A stretch of DNA of 64,000 nucleotides, taken from assembly GCA_018907035.1 (NCBI GenBank), contig JACCIC010000054.1:1797501-1861500 (forward strand). The letters are read 5' to 3'. Positions 1-12,860 of the stretch are shown here, piece after piece (within the stretch, counting starts at the first letter, position 1; each line of letters begins with the position of its first letter). Origin of the DNA: Sycobia sp. Sy_11. Its lineage: Eukaryota > Arthropoda > Insecta > Hymenoptera > Epichrysomallidae. The notes below the pieces were generated by a model that was not told where the DNA came from, did not search any database, and saw only the letters and a program-made list of their open reading frames with translations. The position numbers and the translations under genes are program-made.

Positions 1-291
1 GAAATAAAATAAAAAATCGCAGCATTCTGTAGTAAAATAGAGTCTTTAACACATTTAGGTATTTATAACGCATCCGTCAGCACGGGCGAAATCTACTACA
101 AAGCGCGTCACAAAATTTCAGAAGCCCCTCCAAACAACGTCTACACTACTCGAATGGGAGATGCGCAGTGTAGCCCCCCTCCTTCCTCGATTATTCGAAC
201 AAAAACAAAGAGAGTCAGAAAAAAGTTGTATCCCTTATCCGCGAGCGCTGATCGCTTTCATCGATCTCCCCCCTCCCCCCCTTCCCTCCTC
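1..291. other. Non-coding 3' flank of the first gene
   Basis: No reading frame or repeat is convincing here. It lies downstream of the minus-strand frame at 292-714 and probably holds its 3' untranslated region. No canonical AATAAA on the minus strand was seen. Confidence 0.4.
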
Positions 292-714
292 TCAGAAGCG
301 GTACCACGAGGGCGTCTGCAGCGCCATCAGGATCTTGGTCCTGCCGGTGGCCGGGGCCACCGCGTGCCTCTCCTTCCCGGGCTTCCTCGCCAGCACGCCG
401 TGCTCGTAGACGTGGCCGCGCTGCGCGAGCTCGCTCGCCGCGTCGAGGCCGACCTTGGCCACGGTGCCGCCCTCGATCAGCTGGCGCGAATGGTCCTCCT
501 TGGCCGGGTTTCTGCCGCGCACCTCGCCCGCCTTCTCCGGCAGGGTCGCGTACTGGTAGAACTCCTTGCGCGGATCCTGCCGCTTGCGGCCCCAGACGGT
601 GAAGGGCTCGGGGACGAGGGAGGGCCGCGGCACGAGCGGCACCTTGTCCCAGGGCACCGCCGACTCCTTCTGCAACGAGCGTTCGAGAGCCTCGCGGTAC
701 TGACGTGCCGTCAT
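292..714 (-). CDS. Small basic protein of unknown identity, 140 aa
   Basis: The frame runs from an ATG at 712-714 to TGA at 292-294 and encodes 140 residues. It lies in a GC-rich island and its composition is protein-like (mixed charged and aromatic residues, no low complexity), unlike the repeat-driven frames nearby. It starts MTARQYREALERSLQ and contains the block WGRKRQDPRKEFYQYA near residues 37-52; the end is rich in basic residues and finishes TPSWYRF. There is no signal peptide, membrane segment or zinc motif, so a soluble cytoplasmic or cytoskeletal protein is most likely. The frame stays open upstream of the ATG, but that part translates a GGN-type repeat (a glycine run) and a purine-rich tract, so it is probably 5' UTR. 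No polypyrimidine tract precedes the ATG, which argues against a splice acceptor there. It could be a single-exon gene or the last exon of a longer one. I do not recognise the family with certainty. Confidence 0.65.
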   Translation of the reverse strand: MTARQYREALERSLQKESAVPWDKVPLVPRPSLVPEPFTVWGRKRQDPRKEFYQYATLPEKAGEVRGRNPAKEDHSRQLIEGGTVAKVGLDAASELAQRGHVYEHGVLARKPGKERHAVAPATGRTKILMALQTPSWYRF

Positions 715-1140
715 GACGACGCTAAGGCCTCGGCCTCCTCCTCCTCCGCCTCCTCCTCCTCGCCACTCCGCGCTATTCTTCCTTCCGATCGCGGGAGGCT
801 CTCCCTGTCTACGTGACGCGAGCCGGCTCCTTCGGTGTACGTATGACTTCCCCGAGGACACGGACTGACACGCGAGAGGGAGAGAGAGAGAGAGAGAGAG
901 AGAGATGGGGGAGGGATGCAGAGAGGGACAACCGGATTTCCGTCGGGTACGCGCACGGTGTGACGTCTTCACTTCCACACCACTCTTCGACTACTGTACG
1001 ACCATGCCGTGGGCATTTGGTATAGGCCTTCAGCCCGTCACGCCTATGGCCGAACGAACGGGAAGATGAAAGAGAAATAGAAAGGGAGCGAGAGAAAGAA
1101 GAGAGATAGATAGATATATAGATAGATAGATAGAGAAAGA
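715..1140. other. GA/CT-rich upstream region of the first gene
   Basis: This is the 5' flank of the minus-strand frame ending at 714. It holds a CTC/CCT trinucleotide-like tract (about 736-762), an (AG)n run at 881-905 and a GAGA/GATA-rich stretch to 1140. GAGA tracts are common in insect promoters, but no TATA box or initiator can be assigned. Confidence 0.3.
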
Positions 1141-1261
1141 GAGAGCTAAAATGTATTCTTAGAACTTGGAAATGCGCGAAAGTCATGAAGAGTGTTCAGT
1201 CTCACGCTACTGGGGAAAGCTTACTGCAAAAATAGCCGGTTTTTCCTCTCTCAAAAAAATG

Positions 1262-2251
<990 letters not shown>

Positions 2252-2267
2252 CAGAGAAAGAGAGAGA

Positions 2268-2342
<75 letters not shown>
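2252..2342. repeat. (GA)n microsatellite
   Basis: The run is nearly pure from about 2275 to 2342 and is preceded by imperfect GAGAAAG units. Confidence 0.95.
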
Positions 2343-2345
<3 letters not shown>

Positions 2346-2521
2346 AGTGAATCTGGAATTTACAGCAAATTCATACATTCACATCGTTCATTTATGACGA
2401 GTGCATAACTTCTGGATAATAACTATAGGATAGTGATTCCGAAATATTTGGCAATCTACGCTAAACGATATTCGGTATGTTTCTACTAATGTTGACTAAT
2501 TATCGTTATGAAACGATTGTA

Positions 2522-2560
2522 ATTCCTCATATAATAGATATGGTCTATTATATGAGGAAT
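2522..2560. repeat. Perfect 17-bp inverted repeat, 5-nt loop
   Basis: The arm ATTCCTCATATAATAGA at 2522-2538 is exactly complementary to 2544-2560, with TATGG between. It is too short for a normal animal microRNA precursor. It could be the tip of a palindromic foldback element or a cruciform. Confidence 0.85.
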
Positions 2561-2586
2561 GGTCCGACCATTGTTTTTTATTCGAG

Positions 2587-2590
<4 letters not shown>

Positions 2591-2631
<41 letters not shown>
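2591..2631. repeat. (AT)n microsatellite
   Basis: Twenty consecutive AT units. Confidence 0.95.
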
Positions 2632-2635
<4 letters not shown>

Positions 2636-3870
2636 TAATTTATTGATGCTGAGTAAAATTATAGATGAGTAGTTCTTACATGTTAAAATATATTTGTGAA
2701 ACGATCTTATAGCATAATATTAAGAATAAAAATTAATAGGTGCACCGAGGCAATTGTTCTTATGTAACTGATAATGCAAAATTCTATATTTCCGATTCTC
2801 TAATCCATATTCCAACGATCGATGCAGAAAATATTGTAGTTGTTTCATCTCATAAAAAAACAGTCTTTTGTTTCAATTTTTCATGAATGATAAATATATT
2901 TTATCTTTGTCATATAAAACTGTATATTTTTATGTGAAGGAAACCGTTTCTTTATTCGGTATCTGATTCTTCACACGATCAATCGCTCTGAAAAGTTAAT
3001 CAAATATGTAAAATGCAGACATGAATTTGAATGCAAAATTGCAGGTTTTTTTTTTTTTAAGTGAACGCGAATCCACCAAAAGTATTTAATCATTATTTTT
3101 TCGATTAAATATACGAATTTACATGAAAAGAAACCAACGAAGATTAGCATAATTCGTTGCGTTAGAAATATAATACAATTCATGATTAGTGGCGACACAA
3201 AGTATAACTTAATTCCTATACTTTTCAAAATACCATTGCATATTTCACCAAAAATGGCATTTGTTAAGTTTTGACGCAACGTGACGCAATATTACTAACG
3301 AACCAGTCATGGTTGGGACGGCTTGAAATGCGCTAGTTTTGGTTGAGTATGTTCAATTATTATTGTACTAGTACATTAAAAATTACAAGGATTCATTATC
3401 ACTATCCGATTATCAAATAGGACTCTTGGAGTTTTTTCACAACTGGATAATTTTTCCGACGAGCGCGCATCGAATTGCACGACACGTCTCTACGTCGAAA
3501 GATTCCTAGATTTTTTCCCCGTTCCGTGCACGCGTCAGGCATTCGAGAAGAAGAATCGTCGATAATTTGGTCCCGATTCCCGACGTCCGTTTACTGTCCG
3601 TGCCCTTATACACCCGTGGCAAGATTATTCTTTTCGCTCGGGACAATTTGCTCTCTACCCCTCCTCCCACTTCCTTTATTCTTTGTTCCTGATACCAGCG
3701 CTTGTGTTTCCGATCGATTCCCATCGTTGATAGGAGGAGGGGCGTTTCGACTAAGGTGTATACGCATCCTCCGGAACTGATCCGCCCGCCGTCGGGTAAA
3801 AGCTCCATTTCGCGAGGCGTCCGTTCGATATTCCATTTCCTTTTCCTCGGTCTTTCTGTGCTTCTTTTCC
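2632..3870. other. No recognisable gene
   Basis: AT-rich to about 3420, then more GC-balanced. The frames at 2971-3279 (minus) and 3475-3780 (plus) lack domains or coding-like composition and were not accepted as genes. Confidence 0.4.
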
Positions 3871-3949
<79 letters not shown>

Positions 3950-3976
3950 TTCTCTCTCTCTCTCTCCCTCTCTCTG
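3871..3976. repeat. (TC)n microsatellite
   Basis: Nearly pure TC units to about 3949, then interrupted by CCC and CTTT units. Confidence 0.95.
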
Positions 3977-4628
3977 TCTTTCTATCTCTGTCTTTCTTTC
4001 TCTATGTCCTACGAGAAATAATATCGTTTTATTTTGGTGTAGCATATAGTTGATTGGAAACGACAAAGGCTATTTCTCGACTTTTTGCCAGCCAGGTGAG
4101 ATAAATTTTACTGGGTCGACGAAGATAAAAGGATTACAGAGTATATTCCCTGGGTCAATTGCAGCTGTTACAATTAGTTCGAATATTCTTTTGGTATATT
4201 TCATACAAGTTTTTTTAATATTTATTTTTAAACTCTGCATCGTCTTAGCAAAATAATAACCTTTGAGCGAAGATATGTAATTTTAAACCGTACAATTGGC
4301 TTTTATTTTTCTTATTTCAAATGTTTAGCAAATTTAGCCACCTTCTATGACGTTTGGTTAATCGTAAAAACTTTATTTTAAGCATATAAGCACGCTGATT
4401 AAAAAAACCAAAGTTGTTATGATATTTGAACAGAATTATATGGATGAATCGTGTCAGGCATTAAATTTGAATAGTCAGAATAAAATCCAGAATTCCGCGA
4501 TCTAGAAGCGTTGGTTCATATTGTAAGATTACGGAAACGCGTTCTAAAAAGACGCCGTGACTCAATATCGTAAACAAAAATCTAAATTTGTAGAGAAGGA
4601 AAATTACAATAGCTGCTTCGCCTCTTTC

Positions 4629-4691
<63 letters not shown>

Positions 4692-5479
4692 GTAAAGCTG
4701 CCTCATTTTAAATTTTCTTCTAAAAACATGAAATAATTTATTAAGTGAACTAATATTGATGATGTATAAAAAGAATGTAATTCAATTTTCTAATCGACAA
4801 GTTTCTGTATAGTGTCGTGTTGAGATTATAGATATGATATAATGTTGGAAAACAGATGTACCTATATTGTTTAGAAGTAACATAGAAATTACGCTGATTC
4901 TTTTATATCTTTTCTATATATATGATTCTATTATAGATCATTTAATAGATATGAAGATCTTTAGTGAAAAATTAACATAGTAAATATGTGAAAACTTGGC
5001 CAAAAATACTCAGCACACATTTGTAAATTCACAAACAAAAGATTTTACATAGAACGTATTAATAACATAGTTAAAGATCAAACAAAGTGGTGGCTTCAGG
5101 ACCAAAAAATCAATGAAAGATGTAAATTTTTAGTCGTAGCGGTGACAATATCCTAAACACAGAAATGCGACGCATAATATGCATACAGTTGTAGAATATA
5201 TGCGTAGATTTAATACCGAGTATACCAAAAAAAGTTGTACCTACTATAGAAAGCTATCTGCATAGGGATGTTTTTGGTCGGGATAATAACGCATATTATT
5301 ATTTGCCGCGGCCAATTAATCTTCGTCCAAAAAATCTGACAACCCAACAATCTAACAGACATCGCTAAATATTAAAAAAGGAAAAGAAAAATAAACTATT
5401 ACATTTCTTTTATGTACTAATGTATAGTTTATTTACTTAAAACTGATTTTATTTTAACTTCCGATTAGAAGGTCTAAAA
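3977..5479. other. AT-rich non-coding stretch with an (AT)n run
   Basis: No gene recognised. It includes a long (AT)n microsatellite at about 4633-4689. Confidence 0.5.
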
Positions 5480-5691
5480 CGAGGCAGCGGTATTTATATG
5501 CGCATATAAGCGGAGGCTGCATAAGCTTCGATACCCGCTTCTCTCGACGAGGCTAAAGGTGCGCGAATAATATGCGGTCCTGCGCGCGTGCTTATTATAC
5601 AGTACACATTACGTGCCCCGCGCGCGACCGACCTCGTCGTCACCGCCGCCGCAGTAAACATTTCCGCGCGCCCTTTAGCACTTCGCGCCCT

Positions 5692-5694
<3 letters not shown>

Positions 5695-5778
<84 letters not shown>
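5695..5778. repeat. Compound microsatellite (CA)n-(TA)n
   Basis: CA units run to about 5743 and continue as TA units to 5778. This is the same CA-to-TA order as at 1264-1359. Confidence 0.95.
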
Positions 5779-5779
<1 letters not shown>

Positions 5780-5883
5780 GGGTAACGATCGCTTCTCGAA
5801 ATTTATATATATATACATCCCCGCCCGCGCACGTCTCGCGCGCGCTATGTATGCGGGAAATATAAATCCGCCCGCACATTTAT

Positions 5884-5885
<2 letters not shown>

Positions 5886-5916
<31 letters not shown>
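5886..5916. repeat. (GA)n microsatellite
   Basis: About fifteen GA units inside the CpG-rich island. Confidence 0.9.
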
Positions 5917-5920
<4 letters not shown>

Positions 5921-6215
5921 TGGTGCAGGGGGCGAAGCGCGCGGTACGCTGTGCGGCTAAATTAGGATAGCACGTAACGCAACACCGACGTCCGACACAT
6001 TCCTATTGCCTCACTGTATATATAACTGGCGGCGCAACGGGCGCCCCGCGCTCGCGCGCACACTGTTATTAAAGCCTATATTCGCTCGAATATACCTATA
6101 TAATACATGCGCGCTTTCTCCCTCTTGCCGCTATTATATTACTCGTCGAAAGACCGTTTCGAATCTCGTGGCTTGCGGGGCGATTCGCGCGCGCGACTCC
6201 CGTTGATTATCATTT

Positions 6216-8568
6216 AACGAGCGAGAGGTGCTTCCGCGTCCTTGACAATTTCGCCCAATGATGATGTTTCGGGGAGGACGATGGTTGAGTGGGCCCGATA
6301 ATTATATATAGATAAGATTTCTCTCCGGAAACGAGAGCGTTTCGTTTGTAAATTCGAAGATATAGATATAGTTGCAGTTAAGTTCGCGAAAAACGGTATA
6401 CCGATGTGCACTCTTGACAATTAATGCGATTCATTTCGTGACGAAGACTAACGCAGTTCATTATAATAATAAATTACGCGATGATAATAGCACATATTTC
6501 TTGAATATAACGCAGTGAAAAACACGGCATCTCGATACCTATTATTTTCGATGTAAAATTTGGAATATTCTAGTTTTCCTTCGCTATCAGCACAAAATAA
6601 CCCTAATAAATTAATAATACTTATAAGCATTCATAAAAACATTTTAAAAACATTTACATAAAAATATATTGACCAAATATTGGTAAATTATTACGATAAC
6701 ACATATCGATAAAGTATGTTTTTATTAATTTTAATAAAATATATTCACTACTACGTGATGAAGATGTTCCTTGCCATATACTCAATAACTTGACGTGGTT
6801 TCAAAATTATATATTACCGAGAACCTCAAATTATAATAGTGTGGGGATCGCATAAAAACGATGATATTCACCCGATGGGGCGAAAAGGATATATGAACTT
6901 ATATGCCTGCCAATGATTTCGTAAACACGAAAATGATCAACTCGTTTGCTTAAAAATATAAACATTCTATGTTTAATCAAAATTTTTTAGTGTTCCGTAA
7001 ACATTTTGATATTTCAGTATGTTCCTCAACTACTGGAACGCTTCTGAAATTTTTGAAAATAATCTTTCAAAATATGCATCTAAAATATTTCATTGAATTA
7101 TAATTACCGTAGGTTATTTACATTTTCCTAAAATTAATTGTAATTTATTTCTGGGATTACTTCAGAAATATTTGTTATTCATTTAAACTTGAGAATAAAT
7201 TTTTATTGTTCAATTTATTGGGAATGCTTCAAATATACCAGATTTCGTCGGGGGTATCGATATGCTTTCTGTCGACTGCGCTCGGAAGCGATCGCAAAGC
7301 GTTGCCAAATGGGGAATTTTGTGGGGAGTCCAAATGGGAAATATCATAGCTATATATAATTGAGGAACAGTGAGATTCAAAAATTTCGACGATCGAAGTC
7401 TCGAATCTAATATCGTTGCTTATTCTACTTCGAGTGAAAATATGTTATTATTGGAATAATAAACGTTGTGCTGCATTGATCAATCGCAGTGAATGAACAA
7501 TAAATATTCCACATCTAATATTTTACATACATGTGCAAAAAATATATGCTTCAGTGTATTCTATATAAATTTCCATTTTAATGGTTAAACTTAACATAAA
7601 AAATGGTTAAACTTATATATGAGTTCCGAAAACTTGATTTATGGCAGTATCTATAGAAATAAGCATAAACCATTTTTTTATTGCACAGCTACTTAATTTA
7701 ATAACGATCACGGCTTGTATTTATAAATAGTTATTTTAAGTTATTACAGATTAGAATAACTTGGCGACTGCACCATTCACAGGAGAAAAAGTATACAAAA
7801 ATATCTGAAATAAATAATATTAACGCGTTCATCTTATACTCAGTTTCCGTAAAATAAAATCTAATACTAACTTTACTGACAATATTTACACTTCTAAATA
7901 TGTACTTAAAGTATCTATAGTATCATATCTACTTGAACGGTGCCAGTGAAATGGGAATATTACCAACATAGTGCTTCCAAACCTGTGTTATGAAAGAAAA
8001 AATTACAAATAGAGAGCGAACGAGAGTATATATAGAATATATAGAGCATAACAGGATGTGAGAGCAATAACGAAGAGTAAAGAGAAATACAGGGATATAG
8101 AGAGATAGACAAACAGGCAGACAAACATAAAAAGAGAAAGAGAGAGAGAGAAATAGAGAAGTTTTCAGCCATTCCGACTTTGGCTTTGAAACTCGAACTT
8201 CGCATATCGATGACTTTTTGACTAGGATAAACATAGCGCAAAAACACCCGCAAGAATCTCGATTGCTCTCTCGCCGATCATCGGCCGTGGCTCCGTATAG
8301 ATTTTTTTCTCTAAAATTAGAGAAATAGTCAGGTGAAAAAGGAGAGCACCATACTGAGATAATTATGAAAGAAAGAAGAAGGAGGGGGCATGGATTGGAG
8401 AGACGAAAACATTCAAAGTTCGGGAAAGTGGGTGCATGATGGAATTCTGCCTCCGCAGTTGCTATGAATAGCCGCCTCTTTGACCTCGCGCTGCCCTCTC
8501 AACCCTATTTATAAAGATTTTGAATTTCTGGTATACCCTCATCCTCTTTCTGACTCTTTCTCTCTCTC
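6216..8568. other. AT-rich non-coding stretch
   Basis: Only short frames of biased composition. GA-rich imperfect repeats lie near 8090-8160. No gene recognised. Confidence 0.5.
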
Positions 8569-8596
8569 TTTCTCTTTCTCTTTATCTGTCTCTCTC

Positions 8597-8654
<58 letters not shown>

Positions 8655-8664
8655 CCTCTCTTTC

Positions 8665-8711
<47 letters not shown>
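8569..8711. repeat. Compound microsatellite (CT)n then (TA)n
   Basis: CT/TC units run from about 8560 to 8665 with a few interruptions, followed by about 21 TA units at 8669-8711. Confidence 0.95.
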
Positions 8712-8715
<4 letters not shown>

Positions 8716-10050
8716 TTCGACGTAAAATCTTCCCCACCATTGTTGTTCGTTAAATGATGACCCATATCTTTCGGCACCAGCCCCCATAATTTGGCCACAT
8801 TTATACATTTGTTTGTTTCTTTGCTTTTTCAGAAGACAGAGCTCACGACGGCTAAAATTATCGAGCTTATTAAGCCATCACGTACTAACCTAACATTTCT
8901 CCCCCACCCCTCCTATAACCGTAGCGAAAGGTGACTGTGACATTTTTTTCTTTTCTTTTTTGTAACGGACGAGGCAACGGAAAACACGGAGCCCAGAGGA
9001 AGCGTTAGCGAACTCGCAAAATGAAAAATTCCAGATGCAAATGAAAAGGCTTTACGAGGGCACTGTGGAGAGAAAACCTTGTCGCAATTTTATAATGCTG
9101 CATTCTTATTCAGTAATATAAAAAAGAAAAATAAAAAAAACAGTCGCACCTGTACTTGTTGTAGTCTATTCGATTAAAAACAAGATTTGCTCAATTATAT
9201 TCTGCTTTTTATCCTGACTGTTAAGTGATCATAAAATCACTTATAGGAGCAAGTTGTCTTCTGAATTTCAAGAATTACGAGATATTACCTCGTTTAAATG
9301 AAGTTGGAGAAGAACTACCATTATTTTTTTTATAATAATATTTGATGTATTGATTTTTAAAATGCTTCGAAGTCGTTGTTATTGTGTTGAAACTCAAAGG
9401 CTAAGATTACTTAAGAACATAGATTTTAAATACATTAGGTTAAGAATTGAAATATTTCTTATTCACATTTCAATTTTTAATTAAAGAATGATAAAAAATC
9501 TTATAAATCTTATAACAATGAAATTAGTAAATAACTTTCAAAATTGTATAGTTAGAATGACTCCAATCAACTTTAAAACTGAAACTCGGGGGATTAGAAC
9601 ATTCTGATGACAAATTCTTTTTAAGCGACCCTGAGTATATCAAATCAAATTTATTTAAACATTTTTCATTGTAAAATATAATTTTAAAAAGCCGCCATTT
9701 TGAATCTATCATTATGAACTTTGAAATGCCCTTCAAACACGAAAATGCATGCCTTTCTCAATGAATGAATCCATACGAAAATATAGGAATTTTGGAATGG
9801 TTGATAAGTTCAGGAAAATTATAACGCAGGGGACGGGAGGAGTTAATGCCTCGATTGTTTCGCGCAACGTATCATTGTACTTTAAGCGGGCGAAAGTAAT
9901 TGACTACAAAAAAAAAAAAAAAAAAGAATCGCAGCAAAAAATTTTTCTTGAATATAGTTTTTTAATATAGCTCAGATTGAAGTATATACGGACTCGGAAG
10001 AGAAATCGAGGAAACGTGCGTGAGGACGCGGCTTTGTCCGCGCCAAAGCC
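8712..10050. other. No recognisable gene
   Basis: AT-rich sequence with a poly(A) run at about 9907-9925. No coding region or transposon domain was recognised. Confidence 0.45.
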
Positions 10051-10055
10051 AACCA

Positions 10056-10399
10056 GCCTATAAATAAAAGAATGCGTATACGAAAGAGAAATGTTGAAGT
10101 ATCGTATGTTGAAAACGTTCAAGTCAGTGGGAGAAGCTGATAATTCGCAAGTCGACCGTCATCGTTCGTCAGCCTTGCCTATGCTCGGTGAACATCGAGA
10201 AGGGATGGACGAGGTTCGCCCTCGGGAAAACGTCGCGTGGCGCGCGCGTCCAGCGAATCGCAAACACGAACCTGTTATATTACGGCAACTGAAACGGCGG
10301 CGGCGACTTTGGTGCGCGGAAGTCGCTTCTAGTGCGACGTTGACGCCTATCAGCAGCTCGCTCATCGCTGCTCCCTGCCCTCACCCCCTTTTCATATGA
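10056..10399 (+). other. CpG-rich stretch with TATA-like box and short frame
   Basis: A TATAAATA word near 10059 lies about 30 bp before an ATG-started frame (10091-10399, 102 codons). That frame crosses a CpG-rich patch and is arginine/proline-rich with no motif I know. An antisense frame covers 10159-10365. The TATA-like word and CpG density hint at a promoter or non-coding first exon; a protein product is not supported. Confidence 0.25.
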
Positions 10400-10513
10400 C
10401 CCGGAAAGATATCGCTAACTTGATGAAACATTTCATAAATTATGTGAGAGTGATAGCTAATGTATAAATTAGACACGTAGCCGTTCGCGTTCACACATGC
10501 GCACATACAACAT

Positions 10514-10645
10514 GTGTGTGTGTGTGTGTGTGTGTTGGAGCTGAATCACTGGTGTGCATTTCGGTTTTAGGTTTAGTTCGACTGGGTTTATAATACGAGT
10601 CCGACGGTACGTCTGTATACGACCAAATTTCCAGAAATAACGATG

Positions 10646-10701
<56 letters not shown>
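10514..10701. repeat. (TG)n and (AT)n microsatellites
   Basis: Ten TG units at about 10514-10534, and about 25 AT units at about 10650-10700, separated by unique sequence. Confidence 0.9.
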
Positions 10702-10705
<4 letters not shown>

Positions 10706-12336
10706 CATGTATATATATAATAGCCCGTTTTATTATTTTTTATAGCTGACCGCGCACACCTTCTTCCAAGTCGCGATGAATGCGGGGCGGGAGAAGGGGG
10801 TGGTCACATACAAGATACAATACAAGATTAAATGTAAAAACTTCGAAAGAAACACCGAGTGCGCCACGCATTCGGAACAGAAAGGGGAGTTGGAGGAGAA
10901 CGGTGATCAAGAGAATATGGCAGAGTATAGTGGTAAAAATAAAGTGGTTAAAAACAGCGAAATAAATATAGTAGTACATATAGTGGTAGTGGTCCGAGTA
11001 AAGTGTGGAAGTTGTTCTTCTCTCTTTGCGTATTTATTCTCAAAAACGTTCTGACAATTGACACATATGGATCTCGGCGCACATATTTTGTATACTTTAT
11101 ATATATGTAATATATTTATTTAAAATTTAGTTATTGCTCATTTTAACTTAGCAATTTTTCGAAAATTATTGCTCGTTCAGATATTTTTTTGTTCATCTTT
11201 GTTTTTCTCTTCCTTTCACAAATACACCCTTAGCATATGTGTCAATGGAGATCGCATTGGAGAACGACAGAGACAAATAATTGTTAGGACCTGCAACTGT
11301 CAGTTCCATATATACATCTTTGTTCGCGAGGCCGTCTTGAAATCGCATTGACCGACGAAAGATAATTTTGAAACTTTCGGCTCTCTCGCTCCCTTTTGGT
11401 TGCACAACGTTATATTTTAAATAGAAATCCCGAATGGAGGTTATTAAATCTTGGTAGCGCAAGAAAGAAAATTTTAATTATAGCGCAATGCGTATATACG
11501 CAACACGAAGCTATATATAAATATCACAATAATGTATCTGAATAAACAGTTATTAACAAAAATGATAACATATCTTACTCGAGACAATTTAATTTTGAAA
11601 ATCAATCGTTTTATTTATTAAATTTTTTTTTAATTATATAAAATTGTGTTTGGCGAATCCTCAAAAGAACTACTAAAATATAAAACGACAATTTTAAACT
11701 TTTCTAATGCACTTGTAAACTATTAAATTTTGTGAAAAAAGATGACTTAGAAATGAAAATTCATAAAAATAAAGATCGAGAAAATTATGGTCGATGTTGT
11801 TTGACTTTCGACAGGTGTCTTGTTTGACTCGAGAACTGTCAGTGCAGTACCTAGCATTATCTGAATCTCTCCGAGGTCCGCGGAGATTCCCATCATGTTT
11901 GCATTAGTTTTGAATTAATCTATGAGCCGATAATAATTATATACTTTAAAATTGTAAAGAGCACTAGACGATGTTTCAATTCTAATTTCAATCTCAAATG
12001 TTAATCAGCACTATTATTACATATCATTGTTACAACTTATTAACTGAAATGCTAATAGTTGTTTAAACACCGTTCATGGTGCCAATCGTTTATTTCAAGT
12101 TCGAAGTACAACAATTTAGTTACGTACGTTAAAGAAGTTTTTTTTATTGCTATAAAAGCAAGAGAACAAAGGTGTGCAAAAACTTGGGTATCTTTCGGAG
12201 GACCTCGGAAGAGTGAGCCGAGTAACATAAAATAAAATGCAACGAAAAAAAAAGAAAATCGGAAGAACGTGGAGTGACAAATCGGATGAATGAAATCCTT
12301 CACATAAATAACATTCTCTATCTCAATGATGCTTAC
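10702..12336. other. Non-coding, partly first intron of the 12337 exon gene
   Basis: No exon is recognised. If the exon at 12337-12417 is real, its first intron begins at 12336 and runs leftward through this stretch. The frame reading through the donor to 12052 is intronic. Confidence 0.4.
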
Positions 12337-12417
12337 CGTGACGCTGTAGGACGAGGCGTAAGGTCTGGACGAAGAGTAGGGCCGTCTGGTCGTGTAGAAA
12401 TCGCTCTCGTAAACCAT
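12337..12417 (-). CDS. First coding exon, Tyr/Ser/Arg-rich N-terminus, likely muscle or cytoskeletal protein
   Basis: An ATG at 12415-12417 in a good insect start context (CAAAATGG) opens 27 codons that begin MVYESDFYTTRRPY and end SYSVT. They end exactly at a consensus splice donor (ACG|GTAAGC, donor at 12336-12335), phase 0. The peptide is rich in Tyr, Ser and Arg with no hydrophobic stretch, so it is not a signal peptide. I associate this kind of MVYES-TTRR-YS start with an insect muscle-associated protein, but that is memory and not a search result. The following exons would lie at lower coordinates and were not found; the first intron may be long. Upstream sequence is CpG-rich, as expected near a promoter. 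The exon call is fairly firm; the identity is weak. Confidence 0.55.
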
Positions 12418-12479
12418 TTTGTTGGTTTTAGTTTCTTGGGATCACTGGACTGGAGTTTTGTTTTACAAAAAAAGGGCTC

Positions 12480-12860
12480 TTATGATCGGCGGTCCGTTCA
12501 CGGGTGGAGGGCAGCAGCCGCGATAACAAACAGAGCAAATTTAAAATATATTAAAAACGTCGGCGTCGAAAATAGGTATGGCGATGATCCCGCGCTCTCT
12601 CGGGGCTCTCGTCGGCGGGGAGGCGTGGATGCGGCCGCGGTAAAAGTTCGTACGGTTCTGCGGCTTGGCACTCGTCGTGCCCGGGGGTAGACGTTCGACG
12701 TCGCGCCAACGCCTCCTCTCTCGCCGCCGCCGCCGCCGCCGTCGCCGCCGCGGCGCTCACCTCGTCGGCGTCGTCATCGGTGTCATCGTCGTCGTCGTCG
12801 CCGTCGACGTCGTCGACGACGACGACGGGATTGCGTCATTTATAGACGCTCTCTGGTTCT
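12480..12860 (-). promoter_or_regulatory. CpG-rich putative promoter/5' UTR of the 12417 gene
   Basis: Strongly CpG-rich with (CCG)n-like units at about 12722-12755 and a triplet array at about 12781-12832. In the array, CGT/GTC units meet ACG/GAC units, making a palindrome centred on GTCGAC. It sits directly 5' of the minus-strand first exon. Frames across it are low-complexity (Arg or Ala runs) and not credible proteins. Confidence 0.4.

Larger units (their letters stand above)
5480..6215. other. CpG-rich island without a convincing gene
   Basis: Within AT-rich surroundings this stretch is rich in CG, including many CGCG, CGCGCG and CGCC words, and has TATA-like words such as TATATAT near 6018. 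All sizeable frames cross the CA/TA/GA microsatellites and are not credible. It may be a promoter or a non-coding first exon, but no start site or splice donor can be fixed. Confidence 0.35.

Noticed and set aside
154..816. 220-codon plus-strand frame over the first gene
   Set aside because: It is antisense to the more protein-like minus-strand frame at 292-714 and has a biased Leu/Arg/Ser composition typical of a shadow frame in GC-rich DNA.
3475..3780. 101-codon plus-strand frame
   Set aside because: No domain and no splice or start signals; composition follows the pyrimidine-rich sequence.
12274..12760. Frames in the CpG-rich region, both strands
   Set aside because: Low-complexity Arg or Ala runs, no domain, and they overlap the first exon on the opposite strand; more likely 5' UTR/promoter.
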